Below are positions 1 through 8,919 of a DNA stretch of 46,055 nucleotides, piece after piece. Position 1 is the first letter of the stretch; each line of letters opens with the position of its first letter. Under the pieces are notes generated by a model. The model worked only from the letters and a program-made list of their open reading frames with translations. It had not been told where the DNA came from and ran no database searches. The DNA comes from Paracoccaceae bacterium. GTDB lineage: Bacteria; Pseudomonadota; Alphaproteobacteria; Rhodobacterales; Rhodobacteraceae. The stretch is taken from the NCBI GenBank assembly GCA_007128135.1, contig SKYA01000060.1:1-46055 (forward strand). The letters are read 5' to 3'. Both the position numbers and the translations under genes were made by a program.

Positions 1-419
1 CCGATCCGGATCGAACAACCGTGATCGCGCGCCGCCTTGATGACCTCGCGCACGCGGCTGGCATCGCCGATATTGCCGGGGTTGATGCGCAGGCAGGCAG
101 CACCCGCCTCGGCGGCCTCGATGGCGCGCTTGTAGTGGAAATGGATATCCGCCACGATCGGCACCGGGCTTTCGCGCACCACCTCGCGCAGGGCGCGGCT
201 GGCCGCCTGATCGGGAACCGAGACGCGAACGATATCGGCCCCGGCCTCGGCACAGGCCAGAACCTGGGCAATCGTGGCGCGCGCATCGCCCGAGTCGGTA
301 TTGGTCATGGTCTGGACCGAGATCGGGGCATCGCCGCCCACAGGCAGATTGCCCACCATGATCTGGCGCGACTTGCGCCGCGTGATGTTCCGCCAGGGCC
401 GTATGTGATTGTGATCCAT
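1..419 (-). CDS. ispG: 4-hydroxy-3-methylbut-2-enyl diphosphate synthase IspG (GcpE), N-terminal part
   Basis: IspG reductively opens methylerythritol cyclodiphosphate in the non-mevalonate isoprenoid pathway, using a 4Fe-4S cluster. Only the first 139 codons are inside the window; the gene runs off the left edge. The protein begins [19 protein letters not shown] and continues through the family's conserved QTMTNTDS-like stretch; the last visible residues, about [12 protein letters not shown], match the IspG barrel. The iron-sulfur cysteines would lie beyond the edge. The ATG at 419 has an AGGA ribosome site just upstream. The gene follows the RodZ-like gene in the same direction, but a strong terminator lies between them, so ispG probably has its own promoter in 420-510. 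Identity is secure from sequence recognition. Confidence 0.93.
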   Translation of the reverse strand, partial: MDHNHIRPWRNITRRKSRQIMVGNLPVGGDAPISVQTMTNTDSGDARATIAQVLACAEAGADIVRVSVPDQAASRALREVVRESPVPIVADIHFHYKRAIEAAEAGAACLRINPGNIGDASRVREVIKAARDHGCSIRI

Positions 420-508
420 CTGTCCTGACACCTTCCATCGCAGCACTTGCGCAAAGGATAAGCCAAACCCTGCAGGGCGGCAACGGGGGCAGCGGTCAGG
501 ACAACAGA

Positions 509-535
509 AAAAGCCCGCACGGATACGTGCGGGCT
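509..535 (-). terminator. Intrinsic terminator after the RodZ-like gene
   Basis: On the minus strand a perfect 10-bp stem, AGCCCGCACG (512-521) with CGTGCGGGCT (526-535), closes a 4-nt loop and is followed by TTTTC. It lies 31 bp past the stop codon of the RodZ-like gene and about 90 bp before the ispG start, so it separates the two transcripts. Confidence 0.88.
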
Positions 536-565
536 GGTCCGGCTCGCGACTGACAGGCGACAGCC

Positions 566-1786
566 CTAGTTCTCGTTGCCCGCCATGGCGACAAAGGTCT
601 GCAGGTCGCGGTCGGTGGTCAGATCGGCCTGCTCGAACCGCTCGGCCACAGCCTCGGCAGAGAGCGCGATCTGATCGACAACCTGTGCGCCCGGCGCTGT
701 CGGCCCGTAGGGCGTGCCGTCGATCAGCACATAGACCGAGCCCGAATTGCCCGCACGCAGCACCGGCGCGGCCTCGGCCTGCGGCACGGTGTAGCGTTCG
801 CCTGCGTCCAGCACCTTCTCGAACAGCACAGTGCCATCGGCCCCGCGCACCCGGATCCAGCTTGGCCGCACGGCCAGCAACTCGACCTTGGGAGGGCCAT
901 CGCCCGTCACGCGCACGGTGCCGGGTGTCATCACGCCCTGTTCGGCCTCGGACAGGGCCATCTCGATGGCCGAGCGCATCAGGTCGATATCACCCTCCGC
1001 AGCCTCGTCGCGCGGATTGATCGCGGCGATGGGACCATCCCGCGAGACAACGACCGGGGCATCCAGCGCCTCGGGGCGATAATCGCGCACCACACCCTGT
1101 GCCAGCGAAACCGGCGCCTCGCCCTGACCGACGCGCAGCGCGGGTTCCTCTGCCACGGCCATGCGCGGCGCGGCGCCGGCTGTGACCGGGTCAAGCTCTG
1201 CCAGAACTTCGGGGGACTGGTCGGCCGGCGCAAGGTTCACGCGCTGCACCTCGCGCAGCACGGTCCAGCCACCAAAGCCCAGCCCGAGGGTCAGCAGCAG
1301 CATGACTGCGATCGAGCCCAGCGCCACCGGGTCCACCCGCCGCCAGATCGGATCGGGGTCCGATGCCATCCTGGTCCGCGACAGCAAGCCTTGTGAAAAA
1401 TCGCGGTTTGCGGCGCTGATCTGCACCGACCCTGATCCGGTGCTGCCGGAACGGTTCAGGTCTGGCGAGATGCTGAAATTCGTCTCGGCGCAGAATTTCG
1501 CATAGCACCAGTCCGGGTCCATTCCCAGATAGCGCGCATAGGAACGCACATAGCCCGCCACGAAACTTGTCGCCTCGAAGGCCCCCAGATCGCCCGCCTC
1601 GATGGCGGCGATATAGGTTGCCCGGATATGCAATTCGCGCTGAACGTCCAGAAGCGACTTGCCCAGTGTCGCCCGTTCCCCGCGCATGAGATCGCCAAGG
1701 CTGACTTCGAAATCGTCGAAGCCGATGGTCCCGACCGGGACATCCGCCTTGTCGTCATCCTTGGGCTTGCCGCCAAACCATTTCAT
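566..1786 (-). CDS. RodZ-like helix-turn-helix membrane protein (HTH_25/DUF4115)
   Basis: A 406-residue protein with the RodZ plan: a cytoplasmic helix-turn-helix of the HTH_25 type (about residues 30-95, including [20 protein letters not shown]), one membrane segment (about 155-176, [17 protein letters not shown]), a low-complexity linker, and a C-terminal DUF4115-type beta domain (about 300-385, containing [19 protein letters not shown]). RodZ proteins link MreB to the envelope and help set rod shape; that role is inferred here. An upstream GTG at 1822 would add 12 residues, but the ATG at 1786 follows AAGGGGCGGGCA, a good ribosome site, and is preferred. It sits between hemA and ispG; the rodZ-ispG order is, from memory, common in this family of bacteria. 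Confidence 0.85.
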   Translation of the reverse strand: MKWFGGKPKDDDKADVPVGTIGFDDFEVSLGDLMRGERATLGKSLLDVQRELHIRATYIAAIEAGDLGAFEATSFVAGYVRSYARYLGMDPDWCYAKFCAETNFSISPDLNRSGSTGSGSVQISAANRDFSQGLLSRTRMASDPDPIWRRVDPVALGSIAVMLLLTLGLGFGGWTVLREVQRVNLAPADQSPEVLAELDPVTAGAAPRMAVAEEPALRVGQGEAPVSLAQGVVRDYRPEALDAPVVVSRDGPIAAINPRDEAAEGDIDLMRSAIEMALSEAEQGVMTPGTVRVTGDGPPKVELLAVRPSWIRVRGADGTVLFEKVLDAGERYTVPQAEAAPVLRAGNSGSVYVLIDGTPYGPTAPGAQVVDQIALSAEAVAERFEQADLTTDRDLQTFVAMAGNEN

Positions 1787-1912
1787 TGCCCGCCCCTTGA
1801 GACCGCCTTTTGTATGAGTCACTCGCGCTCAACACGTTCGCAGCTTTTCGATCCGCGTAACGAATGATTGCATTATATTGATTATGACGGCGATTTGAAG
1901 CGTTAAGAACGG

Positions 1913-3136
1913 TCAGGCCGAAATTTCGGCGCGATTCAGCGCACAATGTGCCCAAAGTCCGTCCATCGCGCGCACAAGATCATTCATCATCTGCGGATTG
2001 TGGACCGGCGACGGCGTGAAGCGCAGCCGCTCGGTGCCGCGTGGCACGGTCGGAAAGTTGATCGGCTGGACATAGATGCCATGACGCTCCAGCAGCATGT
2101 CCGAAATATGCTTGCAATGCACCGGATCGCCCACATGCACCGGCACGATGTGGCTGCCGTGATCGATGATCGGCAAGCCCAGACCCCGCAGCCGCATCTT
2201 GAGGATGCGCGCGTGTTCCTGCTGCTTGTCGCGCAGATACTGGCCCGTTTTCAGATAGTTGACCGAGGCCGCCGCCCCTGCCGCGACCGCCGGCGGCAAC
2301 GAGGTCGTGAAGATGAAGCCGGGCGCATAGGACCGCACGGCATCGCACATCTTCGCGCTTGCCGCGATATAGCCGCCCATCACTCCGTAGGCCTTGGCCA
2401 GCGTCCCGTTGATGATGTCGATGCGTCCCATCAGCCCGTCTCGCTCGGCCACGCCCGCCCCGCGCGGGCCATACATTCCGACCGCGTGGACCTCGTCGAT
2501 ATAGGTCAGCGCGCCGAATTCATCGGCCAGATCGCAAATCTCGGAAATCGGGCCAAAATCGCCATCCATCGAATAAATCGACTCGAAGGCAATCAGTTTC
2601 GGCGCGCGCGGGTCGTCCGCTTCAAGCAATTCGCGCAGGTGCGCGACATCATTATGCCGGAATATCCGCTTGGCTCCGCCATTGCGGCGCACACCCTCGA
2701 TCATGGAGGCATGATTGAGCGCATCCGAATAGATGATCAGCCCCGGAAACAGCTTGGGCAGGGTCGAAAGCGTGGCGTCATTGGCAATATAGGCCGAGGT
2801 GAAGATCAGCGCGGCCTCTTTCTGGTGCAGGTCCGCAAGGGCTGCTTCAAGGCGCTTGTGATAGACGGTCGTGCCCGAGATGTTGCGCGTCCCGCCCGAC
2901 CCTGCACCGGTGGCGTCGAGCGCCTCGTGCATGGCCGCAAGCACGGCCGGGTTCTGGCCCATGCCCAGGTAATCATTGCCGCACCACACCACGATCTCGC
3001 GCTGCGTGCCGTCCTGGCGCGTCCAGAGCGCATGGGGAAACTGGCCCTTGCGACGTTCGATATCGATAAAGGTGCGGTAGCGGCCTTCCTCGTGCAGGCG
3101 GTTCAGGGCAGTGTCAAGCGCAGCAGTATAGTCCAA
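1913..3136 (-). CDS. hemA: 5-aminolevulinate synthase HemA
   Basis: HemA condenses glycine and succinyl-CoA to 5-aminolevulinate, the first step of haem, bacteriochlorophyll and cobalamin synthesis by the Shemin route. The 407-residue protein is full length and begins [20 protein letters not shown], very like Rhodobacter HemA. PLP-enzyme motifs are intact: TRNISGTT near 83-90, [10 protein letters not shown] near 214-223, and the cofactor lysine in NGTLAKAYG at residue 248, the same number as in the R. capsulatus enzyme. Upstream lie an FNR-type box and a small dyad, listed separately, suggesting oxygen-responsive expression. The RodZ-like gene follows 126 bp downstream in the same direction. 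Confidence 0.97.
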   Translation of the reverse strand: MDYTAALDTALNRLHEEGRYRTFIDIERRKGQFPHALWTRQDGTQREIVVWCGNDYLGMGQNPAVLAAMHEALDATGAGSGGTRNISGTTVYHKRLEAALADLHQKEAALIFTSAYIANDATLSTLPKLFPGLIIYSDALNHASMIEGVRRNGGAKRIFRHNDVAHLRELLEADDPRAPKLIAFESIYSMDGDFGPISEICDLADEFGALTYIDEVHAVGMYGPRGAGVAERDGLMGRIDIINGTLAKAYGVMGGYIAASAKMCDAVRSYAPGFIFTTSLPPAVAAGAAASVNYLKTGQYLRDKQQEHARILKMRLRGLGLPIIDHGSHIVPVHVGDPVHCKHISDMLLERHGIYVQPINFPTVPRGTERLRFTPSPVHNPQMMNDLVRAMDGLWAHCALNRAEISA

Positions 3137-3190
3137 GACCCTCTCCTCACTGATCGGCGGGCGATTTCGCGTTTTCCTTAGCGCCCTCCG

Positions 3191-3203
3191 TTGCGAAACG
3201 CAA
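3191..3203. promoter_or_regulatory. Inverted repeat TTGCG-AAA-CGCAA upstream of hemA
   Basis: A perfect 5-bp dyad with a 3-nt centre lies 55-67 bp before the hemA start codon. It may be an operator or lie in the 5' leader. No regulator can be assigned from the sequence alone. Confidence 0.35.
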
Positions 3204-3255
3204 AAGGAAGGCTGTCTTTCACCCTCATTTATCCGTATCCGAAAACGGGCAGGCC

Positions 3256-3269
3256 ATGATTTAGATCAA
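3256..3269. promoter_or_regulatory. FNR/FnrL-type box upstream of hemA
   Basis: The sequence ATGAT-TTAG-ATCAA matches the FNR consensus TTGAT-N4-ATCAA at 9 of 10 specified positions. It lies 120-133 bp before the hemA start, in the gap between a small exported-protein gene and hemA. In Rhodobacter sphaeroides hemA is a known FnrL target, which makes oxygen control of this promoter likely; no fnrL gene lies in the window. Confidence 0.7.
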
Positions 3270-3411
3270 TTCCATAAACAGCATAACCGCGTTCTGGCCA
3301 CGCGACGCCGTGTCGCGACAGCGATGGCAGACCCCTTGCCCGCACCGCCTGTCCGGGCGCGACCGCGCGCCGGATCAGGGGCCGGGTGCCGGGCGCAGCC
3401 GATTCGCGGGA

Positions 3412-3801
3412 TCACTCGGCGCTGATTTCCAGCACGATCTCGCATTCGGGCCCGCCATTGCGCGCGGCGTTGCAGCCCTCCAGCGCGGCCATGCGGGCTT
3501 CGTCCAGATCGGGCAGGTTGCCGATGGCGACCGCCGATTCGACAGGTGCCCCGTCGCGGATGAACCCCTCGTCCGGGGCCACCGCAAGGGCGGCGAAGCG
3601 CCCGCCCTCGGGCAGGAACAGCGCCAGCGCATCGGGGCTCTGGCCGATGATGCGCAGGGTTTCGGATTCCTCCTCGGTCAGGAAGGGATGGAGCATGAGC
3701 GTCACTTGCGCGCCCTCGACCTGATAGCGCTCTGCCTGCTGCGCCTGCACGGGCAGCATCATCGCTGCCAGCATCAGCGCGGGAAGAAACGGTCTGACCA
3801 T
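3412..3801 (-). CDS. Small exported protein of unknown function
   Basis: A 129-residue protein I do not recognise. It starts with a plain signal peptide (MVRPFLPALMLAAMMLPVQA, cleavage expected around residue 20 before QQAERY), so it is probably periplasmic. The mature part of about 109 residues is acidic and rich in Ala, Leu and Glu, with two cysteines (near EGCNAAR and GPECEIV) that could form a disulfide close to the C-terminus. The ATG at 3801 is preceded by GGAGGCGTGAC, a strong ribosome site, which supports a real gene. It points toward hemA, 275 bp away, and is divergent from the M20 peptidase gene. Confidence 0.7.
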   Translation of the reverse strand: MVRPFLPALMLAAMMLPVQAQQAERYQVEGAQVTLMLHPFLTEEESETLRIIGQSPDALALFLPEGGRFAALAVAPDEGFIRDGAPVESAVAIGNLPDLDEARMAALEGCNAARNGGPECEIVLEISAE

Positions 3802-3917
3802 GTCACGCCTCCGGAATCACCTGTGTGATGCATGTTATAGCGGCCTTCACGGCTCTGGACAGCCCCGTTCCCTCTGTTACGTTGCGCGCCGCAAGTCAGG
3901 CTTGGGGAGATCACGCC

Positions 3918-5306
3918 ATGCAAAACGGTATCACTGCTGTTCTGGACCAGATAGACAGGGACCTTCCCGACAGTCTCGAACGTCTGTTCGACCTGCTGCG
4001 CATTCCCTCGATCTCGACCGACCCGGCGCACGCCGCCGAAGTGGACCGCGCCGCCGACTGGCTGGTGCGCGAATTGTCGGGGCTGGGCCTTGCTGCGCGC
4101 AAGGATGCGACCGGCGGGCATCCGATGGTGGTGGCCGATGGCGGCGAGGACGCAAGCGGCCCGCATCTGCTGTTCTATGCCCATTACGACGTGCAGCCGG
4201 TCGATCCGCTGGACCTGTGGGACCGCCCACCCTTCGACCCGGAACTCCAGGACACGGACGCGGGCAGGGTGATCCGTGCGCGCGGGGCCTCGGATGACAA
4301 GGGGCAGATGATGACCTTCATCGAGGCGTGCCGCGCCTGGCTCAAGGTGCATGGGCGCCTGCCGGTGAAACTGACCCTCTGCCTCGAAGGCGAGGAGGAA
4401 TGCGGCTCGCCCTCGCTGGTGCCGTATCTCGAGGCCAATCGCGACTCGCTGCGCGCCGATCTGGCGCTGATCTGCGATACCGGGCTGTTCGATGCGCAGA
4501 CGCCGGCCATCACCACCATGCTGCGCGGCCTGCTGGGCGAGGAAATCATCATCCACGGCCCGGCACGCGACCTGCATTCGGGCGCTTTCGGTGGCCCGGC
4601 AATCAACCCCGCGCGGGTGCTGGCGCGCATTCTGGCAGATCTGCATGACGTCCAGGGGCGCGTCACGGTGCCGGGCTTCTATGACGGAGTGCCGGAACTG
4701 ACCGACGATCTTCGCGCGCAATGGGACGGGCTGGGGTTTGACGCCGACGCTTTCCTTGGCCGCGTCGGGCTGAAGCACCCGGCGGGCGAAGCGGGGCGCA
4801 CCGCGCTCGAGATGATCTGGTCGCGCCCCACCTGCGAGATCAACGGCATGATCTCGGGCTATACCGGCGCGGGCTTCAAGACCGTGTTGCCCGCAAGGGC
4901 CTCGGCCAAGGTCAGCTTCCGGCTGGTCGGCACGCAGGACCCCGACAGGCTGCGCGCGAGCTTCCGCGATTTCGTGCGCACGCGCGTGCCCGCCGATTGC
5001 CGGGTCGAGTTTCTCGAGCATGGCGCCTCGCCGGCCTCGGTCATGGAAACCGCGCATCCGGCCTTCGAGGCCGCGCGCGAAGCCCTGTCGCAGGAATGGC
5101 CCAGACCGGCGGCCTTTGTCGGCGCGGGCGGATCGATTCCGATTGCGGGCTATTTCAAATCCATCCTCGGGATGGATTCGATGCTGATCGGCTTTGCGAA
5201 GGATGACGACCAGATACACTCGCCAAATGAAAAGTATGACCTTGACAGTTTTCATCGTGGCATAAGGTCGTGGGCACGGATTCTGGAAGCGGTGTCAAAG
5301 GTTTGA
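3918..5306 (+). CDS. M20-family metallopeptidase (dipeptidase-like)
   Basis: A 462-residue zinc-dependent hydrolase of the M20 (DapE/carboxypeptidase G2/CNDP) family, probably a cytosolic dipeptidase or related amidohydrolase. The metal-site pattern is intact: AHYDVQP (His89, Asp91), GASDDKG (bridging Asp near 126-127), LEGEEECGS (general-base Glu and ligand near 159-160), and the lid-domain histidine in DLHSGAFGG. A later histidine appears in DDQIHSPNEKY near the C-terminus. There is no signal peptide. The ATG at 3918 has GGGGAG upstream; an earlier in-frame ATG at 3825 would add 31 residues but has no ribosome site. The P450 reading frame begins before this gene stops, so the two are probably co-transcribed. 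The substrate cannot be read from the sequence. Confidence 0.88.
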   Translation: MQNGITAVLDQIDRDLPDSLERLFDLLRIPSISTDPAHAAEVDRAADWLVRELSGLGLAARKDATGGHPMVVADGGEDASGPHLLFYAHYDVQPVDPLDLWDRPPFDPELQDTDAGRVIRARGASDDKGQMMTFIEACRAWLKVHGRLPVKLTLCLEGEEECGSPSLVPYLEANRDSLRADLALICDTGLFDAQTPAITTMLRGLLGEEIIIHGPARDLHSGAFGGPAINPARVLARILADLHDVQGRVTVPGFYDGVPELTDDLRAQWDGLGFDADAFLGRVGLKHPAGEAGRTALEMIWSRPTCEINGMISGYTGAGFKTVLPARASAKVSFRLVGTQDPDRLRASFRDFVRTRVPADCRVEFLEHGASPASVMETAHPAFEAAREALSQEWPRPAAFVGAGGSIPIAGYFKSILGMDSMLIGFAKDDDQIHSPNEKYDLDSFHRGIRSWARILEAVSKV

Positions 5307-6487
5307 GTGGCGATCCTCTGGGCTTGCCGGAGTTCCGGCAAAACCCGCGCGATATCGGGTTTGTGCAAGACCCTTATCCGGCCTATGACCGGATGCGCGC
5401 GCTGGGACCGCTGGTTTACTGGCACGAATTCAACATGCCCTGCGCTGTCAGCCATGCCAGCGTCAATGCCATCCTGCGTGATCGCCGCTTCGGGCGCGCC
5501 CCGATCGAACCTGTCACACCACAAGCGCGTCTTGCACCCTTCTACGCGGTCGAGGCCCATTCCATGCTGGAACTGGAACCCCCGCGCCACACACGGCTGC
5601 GCGGGCTGGTGCTGCGCGCCTTCACCTCGCGCCGGATCGCGGCACTGGCCCCCGAGATCGAGGCCCTGTCCCACCGCCTGATCGATGCCCTGCCCGAGGG
5701 CCCGTTCGACCTGATCGCGAGCTTCGCCCAACCGCTGCCGGTCATCATCATTGCCCGCCTGCTGGGCGTGCCCGAGGCGATGGTGCCCGATCTGCTGCGC
5801 TGGTCGCATGCGATGGTGGGCATGTATCAGGCCGGGCGCAGCCGCGCCGACGAGGAGAGCGCCGTTGCCGCCACCACCGAATTCGTGACCTTCCTGCGCG
5901 ACTATGTCGCGCAGCGCCGCAGCGACCCGCGCGACGACCTGATCTCGCATCTTATCGCCGCCGAGGAGAGTGGCGAAAGGCTCACCACCGACGAGATGAT
6001 CTCGACCTGCATCCTGCTTCTGAACGCCGGGCACGAGGCCACGGTTCACAGCCTTGGCAATGCCGTCAAGACATTGCTGGAACATGGCAGGTTCGGCCAG
6101 CAGGCAACCGAGGCGCTGGTCGAGGAATGCCTGCGCTTCGACCCGCCGCTGCACCTGTTCGCCCGCTGGGCCTATGACGATATCGACGTGATGGGCCGGA
6201 TCATCCCGAAAGGCACGCAGGTCGCCTGTCTGCTGGGCGCCGCCAATCGCTGCCCGCGCCACTGGGACACACCCGCGCACTTCGACCCGGCACGTCCGAT
6301 CAGGCCGCATCTGGGCTTCGGGGCGGGGCTGCATTTCTGCCTTGGCGCACCGCTCGCGCGGCTGGAGTTGCAGATCGCGCTCGACACCCTCGCCAGCCGC
6401 CTGCCCCGCCTGCGCCTGACGCAAGCGCCGGTTTATGCCGATATCTGGCATTTCCACGGACTGGAATCACTTGGCGTCACGCCGTAG
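5270..6487 (+). CDS. Cytochrome P450
   Basis: A haem-thiolate monooxygenase of about 405 residues, soluble and of the usual bacterial class I size. The haem loop FGAGLHFCLG carries the ligand Cys357, the I-helix has LLNAGHEATVHSLGNAV with the oxygen-binding AGxEAT, and the K-helix has ECLRF (ExxR). It needs a ferredoxin and a reductase; neither is encoded nearby. The start is uncertain: GTG at 5270, GTG at 5294 and TTG at 5303 all lie inside the end of the M20 peptidase gene and none has a good ribosome site, so it may be translated by coupling. The substrate is unknown; the pairing with a peptidase is suggestive but not diagnostic. Confidence 0.93.
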   Translation: MGTDSGSGVKGLSGDPLGLPEFRQNPRDIGFVQDPYPAYDRMRALGPLVYWHEFNMPCAVSHASVNAILRDRRFGRAPIEPVTPQARLAPFYAVEAHSMLELEPPRHTRLRGLVLRAFTSRRIAALAPEIEALSHRLIDALPEGPFDLIASFAQPLPVIIIARLLGVPEAMVPDLLRWSHAMVGMYQAGRSRADEESAVAATTEFVTFLRDYVAQRRSDPRDDLISHLIAAEESGERLTTDEMISTCILLLNAGHEATVHSLGNAVKTLLEHGRFGQQATEALVEECLRFDPPLHLFARWAYDDIDVMGRIIPKGTQVACLLGAANRCPRHWDTPAHFDPARPIRPHLGFGAGLHFCLGAPLARLELQIALDTLASRLPRLRLTQAPVYADIWHFHGLESLGVTP

Positions 6488-6585
6488 CGCCCCCTTTCCC
6501 TTGCACCTTTGACGGATATGTTTCACATGAGGCGTGACGCGCGCCCGCAGGGCGCAGGAGTGAGGATCTAGGCAGGAAGCGCAGC

Positions 6586-7557
6586 ATGACGGCGACGGAC
6601 AAACCAACCGAAGACATCTCGGTCCGCGATGTATTCGGCATCGATTCGGACATGAAGGTGAAGGGCTTTGCCGAGCCGATCGAGCGCGTGCCTGCGATCG
6701 ACCCCACCTACAAGTTCGACCCCGACACCACCCTCGCGATTCTGGCAGGCTTTGCCTATAACCGCCGGGTGATGATCCAGGGCTATCACGGCACCGGCAA
6801 ATCCACCCATATCGAACAGGTGGCGGCGCGGCTGAACTGGCCTGCGGTGCGGGTCAATCTGGACAGCCACATCTCGCGCATCGACATGATCGGCAAGGAC
6901 GCGATCAAGCTGCGCGACGGTGTGCAGGTCACCGAGTTTCAGGAAGGCATCCTGCCCTGGGCGCTGCGCAACCCGGTGGCGATTGTCTTTGACGAATATG
7001 ATGCAGGCCGCCCCGACGTGATGTTCGTGATCCAGCGCGTGCTGGAACATGACGGCAAGCTGACGCTGCTGGACCAGAACGAGATCATCACCCCGCACCC
7101 GTCCTTCCGGCTGTTCGCGACCGCGAACACGGTGGGCCTGGGCGACACGACGGGGCTCTATCACGGGGTCCAGCAGATCAACCAGGCGCAGATGGACCGA
7201 TGGTCGCTGGTGGCGACGCTGAACTACCTGTCCCACGATGCCGAAACCGCCATCGTGCTGGCCAAGAACCCGACCTACAACACCGCCAGGGGACGGCAGG
7301 AAATCAGCCAGATGGTGACAGTCGCGGACATGACCCGGACCGCGTTCATGAATGGCGACCTGTCCACCGTGATGAGCCCGCGCACGGTCATCAACTGGGC
7401 AGAAAATGCGCGCATCTTCCGCTCCATCGGCTATGCCTTCCGGCTGTCCTTCCTCAACAAGTGCGACGAGCTCGAGCGCAAGACCGTGGCCGAATTCTAC
7501 CAGCGCTGCTTTGACGAGGAATTGCCGGAATCAGCCGTCAGCATGGCACTGGGTTAA
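6586..7557 (+). CDS. cobS: Aerobic cobaltochelatase subunit CobS
   Basis: CobS is the AAA+ ATPase of the CobN-CobS-CobT chelatase that inserts cobalt into hydrogenobyrinic acid a,c-diamide during aerobic cobalamin synthesis. The 323-residue protein is full length. Walker A is GYHGTGKST (66-74), Walker B is VAIVFDEYD (about 140-148), and a sensor-like [11 protein letters not shown] follows. The ATG is preceded by GGAAGCGCAGC. The gene is followed by two hairpin terminators, then a lipoprotein gene, then cobT, so cobS and cobT are not simply adjacent. No cobN is present in the window. Confidence 0.96.
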   Translation: MTATDKPTEDISVRDVFGIDSDMKVKGFAEPIERVPAIDPTYKFDPDTTLAILAGFAYNRRVMIQGYHGTGKSTHIEQVAARLNWPAVRVNLDSHISRIDMIGKDAIKLRDGVQVTEFQEGILPWALRNPVAIVFDEYDAGRPDVMFVIQRVLEHDGKLTLLDQNEIITPHPSFRLFATANTVGLGDTTGLYHGVQQINQAQMDRWSLVATLNYLSHDAETAIVLAKNPTYNTARGRQEISQMVTVADMTRTAFMNGDLSTVMSPRTVINWAENARIFRSIGYAFRLSFLNKCDELERKTVAEFYQRCFDEELPESAVSMALG

Positions 7558-7561
7558 AGGG

Positions 7562-7585
7562 AAAAGGGCCGCGAGGCCCTTTTTC
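7562..7585 (+). terminator. Intrinsic terminator after cobS
   Basis: A perfect 9-bp stem, AAAAGGGCC (7562-7570) with GGCCCTTTT (7575-7583), closes a GCGA tetraloop and ends in a T run, 5 bp after the cobS stop codon. Confidence 0.9.
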
Positions 7586-7902
7586 GTGGCAGGTGACGGC
7601 GTGGAAAGACCGTGGCAGATCCGCCGGGTCACGGACTGCGGGCGCGCTGGTGCGCGCCCTTTTGGCATTCACCCTGCGGGCTGGCCTTGCCCCCGGCGCG
7701 GCCACAGGGCCTGAGCGCGGATATGGCCTCGGCAGGACGGTCCGGGCGAACGCCCGCGCAAGGCGCGCGCCGCGATGCAACAGGCGCACTGGCTGCGACG
7801 CGAGGGAAACAATTAACCAAAATTGCCCGAATTGCTCCCCGCTTTGACCACAATCATCGGCAATGGTCCCCTCAGACCGGAACAGGCAAGAGGACCCATG
7901 AC
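7586..7902. other. Intergenic region between cobS and the lipoprotein gene
   Basis: About 317 bp without a supported gene. It holds a second hairpin (7640-7663, listed separately) and an AT-richer stretch at about 7808-7860, containing CAATT and AATTG half-sites 6 nt apart, that probably includes the promoter of the lipoprotein gene. An ATG-less reading frame crosses the region from 7612, but its composition and lack of a ribosome site argue that it is not translated. Confidence 0.5.
7640..7663 (+). terminator. Second terminator-like hairpin downstream of cobS
   Basis: A perfect 8-bp GC stem, GGGCGCGC (7640-7647) with GCGCGCCC (7652-7659), closes a TGGT loop and is followed by TTTT. It lies 54 bp beyond the first terminator and could be a backup or the 3' end of a short transcript. 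Confidence 0.7.
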
Positions 7903-8823
7903 ATGACCCCGAAACTGATGCCGCTGGGCCTGATCGCCCTCGCACTCGCGGCCTGCGGCGATACCGGAGCGTCCGGCGCCTTCAAGTCACCCAAGGGCAC
8001 GTCACAGGTCACCTCGAATACCCTGCCGCAGACCGGACAGGGCAATTCGGGCGGCGTGTTGGCGACGTCGAGCGGGGCGCCTGCCGCCGGGGTCGAGGCA
8101 ACCATGAGCTATAATGCCGGGGGCCGCGCCTATGGTGCCCGGGTGGATTTCCACAATGGTCCGATGGCGGGTGTCGGGGCGCGCTGCTCGCGCGCGGGCG
8201 GCGGTGCCGGAGCGCCCCCGGAATGCTCCGCGATCAACGCCAGTAAAGTCTGGCTGGTGAACGAATTGAGCGGCGAATACGCCTATGCCGGGGCTTTTGC
8301 GGTCGAGGGTTTCGGCCCCGACAGCAACCAGAATGGCCTTGCGACCGTCCATTCGGGGCCCGGCATGGGACAGAGCCGCTTCGTCGAACTGCCTGCCGGG
8401 AGTGCCAGCTATGACGGGCGCTTCCAGGCCGGGGGCGCGCTGACCCATAATGGCCAGACCTTCGAGGGGCGCATCAGCGGCAACATGGATCTGGCCGCCG
8501 ATTTCGCCTCCGGCACGATGTCGGGCAGCTTCAACGGCGCCATCATCGATGGGCGGTCAGGCCTTCAGGCGCCGCTCTCGGCCGGGTTCAGCAATGCCCA
8601 GATCGGCCTTGGCGGTCGCTTCTACAATACCGGGGACACCACCTTCATGTATGGCGGCCAACAGGCATGGGGCGAACTGGACGGGGCCTTCTACGGGCCG
8701 GGTGCCGAAGAGGCCGCGGGCACATTCGGCTTCGGCAATGCGCGTGGCGGCATGACCGGCGTGATGCTGGGCTGCGATACATCCGGGGCGACAAACTGCC
8801 TGCTGCCCGATCCGCGCTTCTGA
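7903..8823 (+). CDS. Transferrin-binding-protein-like (TbpB-type) lipoprotein
   Basis: A 306-residue lipoprotein. The signal peptide ends in a lipobox, LALAACG, with the acylated Cys at residue 18. The mature part is rich in Gly, Ala and Ser. Its C-terminal third has the beta-barrel signature of the TbpB/Slam-substrate family: SGSFNGAIIDG, then AWGELDGAFYGPGAEEAAGTFGF. In that family such barrels sit in surface lipoproteins that bind transferrin, haem or other host or environmental proteins; in free-living Rhodobacteraceae the ligand is unknown. Start: the ATG at 7903 follows AAGAGGACCC; an in-frame open stretch upstream is not supported. Placement between cobS and cobT is striking, but no function follows from it directly. 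Two cysteines near each other (RCSR and PECS) and a pair at the C-terminus (LGCDTSGATNC) may form disulfides. Confidence 0.8.
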   Translation: MTPKLMPLGLIALALAACGDTGASGAFKSPKGTSQVTSNTLPQTGQGNSGGVLATSSGAPAAGVEATMSYNAGGRAYGARVDFHNGPMAGVGARCSRAGGGAGAPPECSAINASKVWLVNELSGEYAYAGAFAVEGFGPDSNQNGLATVHSGPGMGQSRFVELPAGSASYDGRFQAGGALTHNGQTFEGRISGNMDLAADFASGTMSGSFNGAIIDGRSGLQAPLSAGFSNAQIGLGGRFYNTGDTTFMYGGQQAWGELDGAFYGPGAEEAAGTFGFGNARGGMTGVMLGCDTSGATNCLLPDPRF

Positions 8824-8919
8824 CAGCCGCACGGCGCGGCGCGCAGGCCGCAAGGGCGCTTTCCATTTGCAGGGGGCTGGTCTATCTCTGGGTCAGAACC
8901 CCGAGGACCCGACCCCTGC

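Noticed and set aside
3774-5255. 493-residue open frame on the minus strand
   Set aside because: Antisense to the M20 peptidase gene, with a His/Arg/Gln-rich composition and no family match.
6488-6585. Cobalamin riboswitch upstream of cobS
   Set aside because: The 98-bp gap is too short and shows no B12-box-like sequence.
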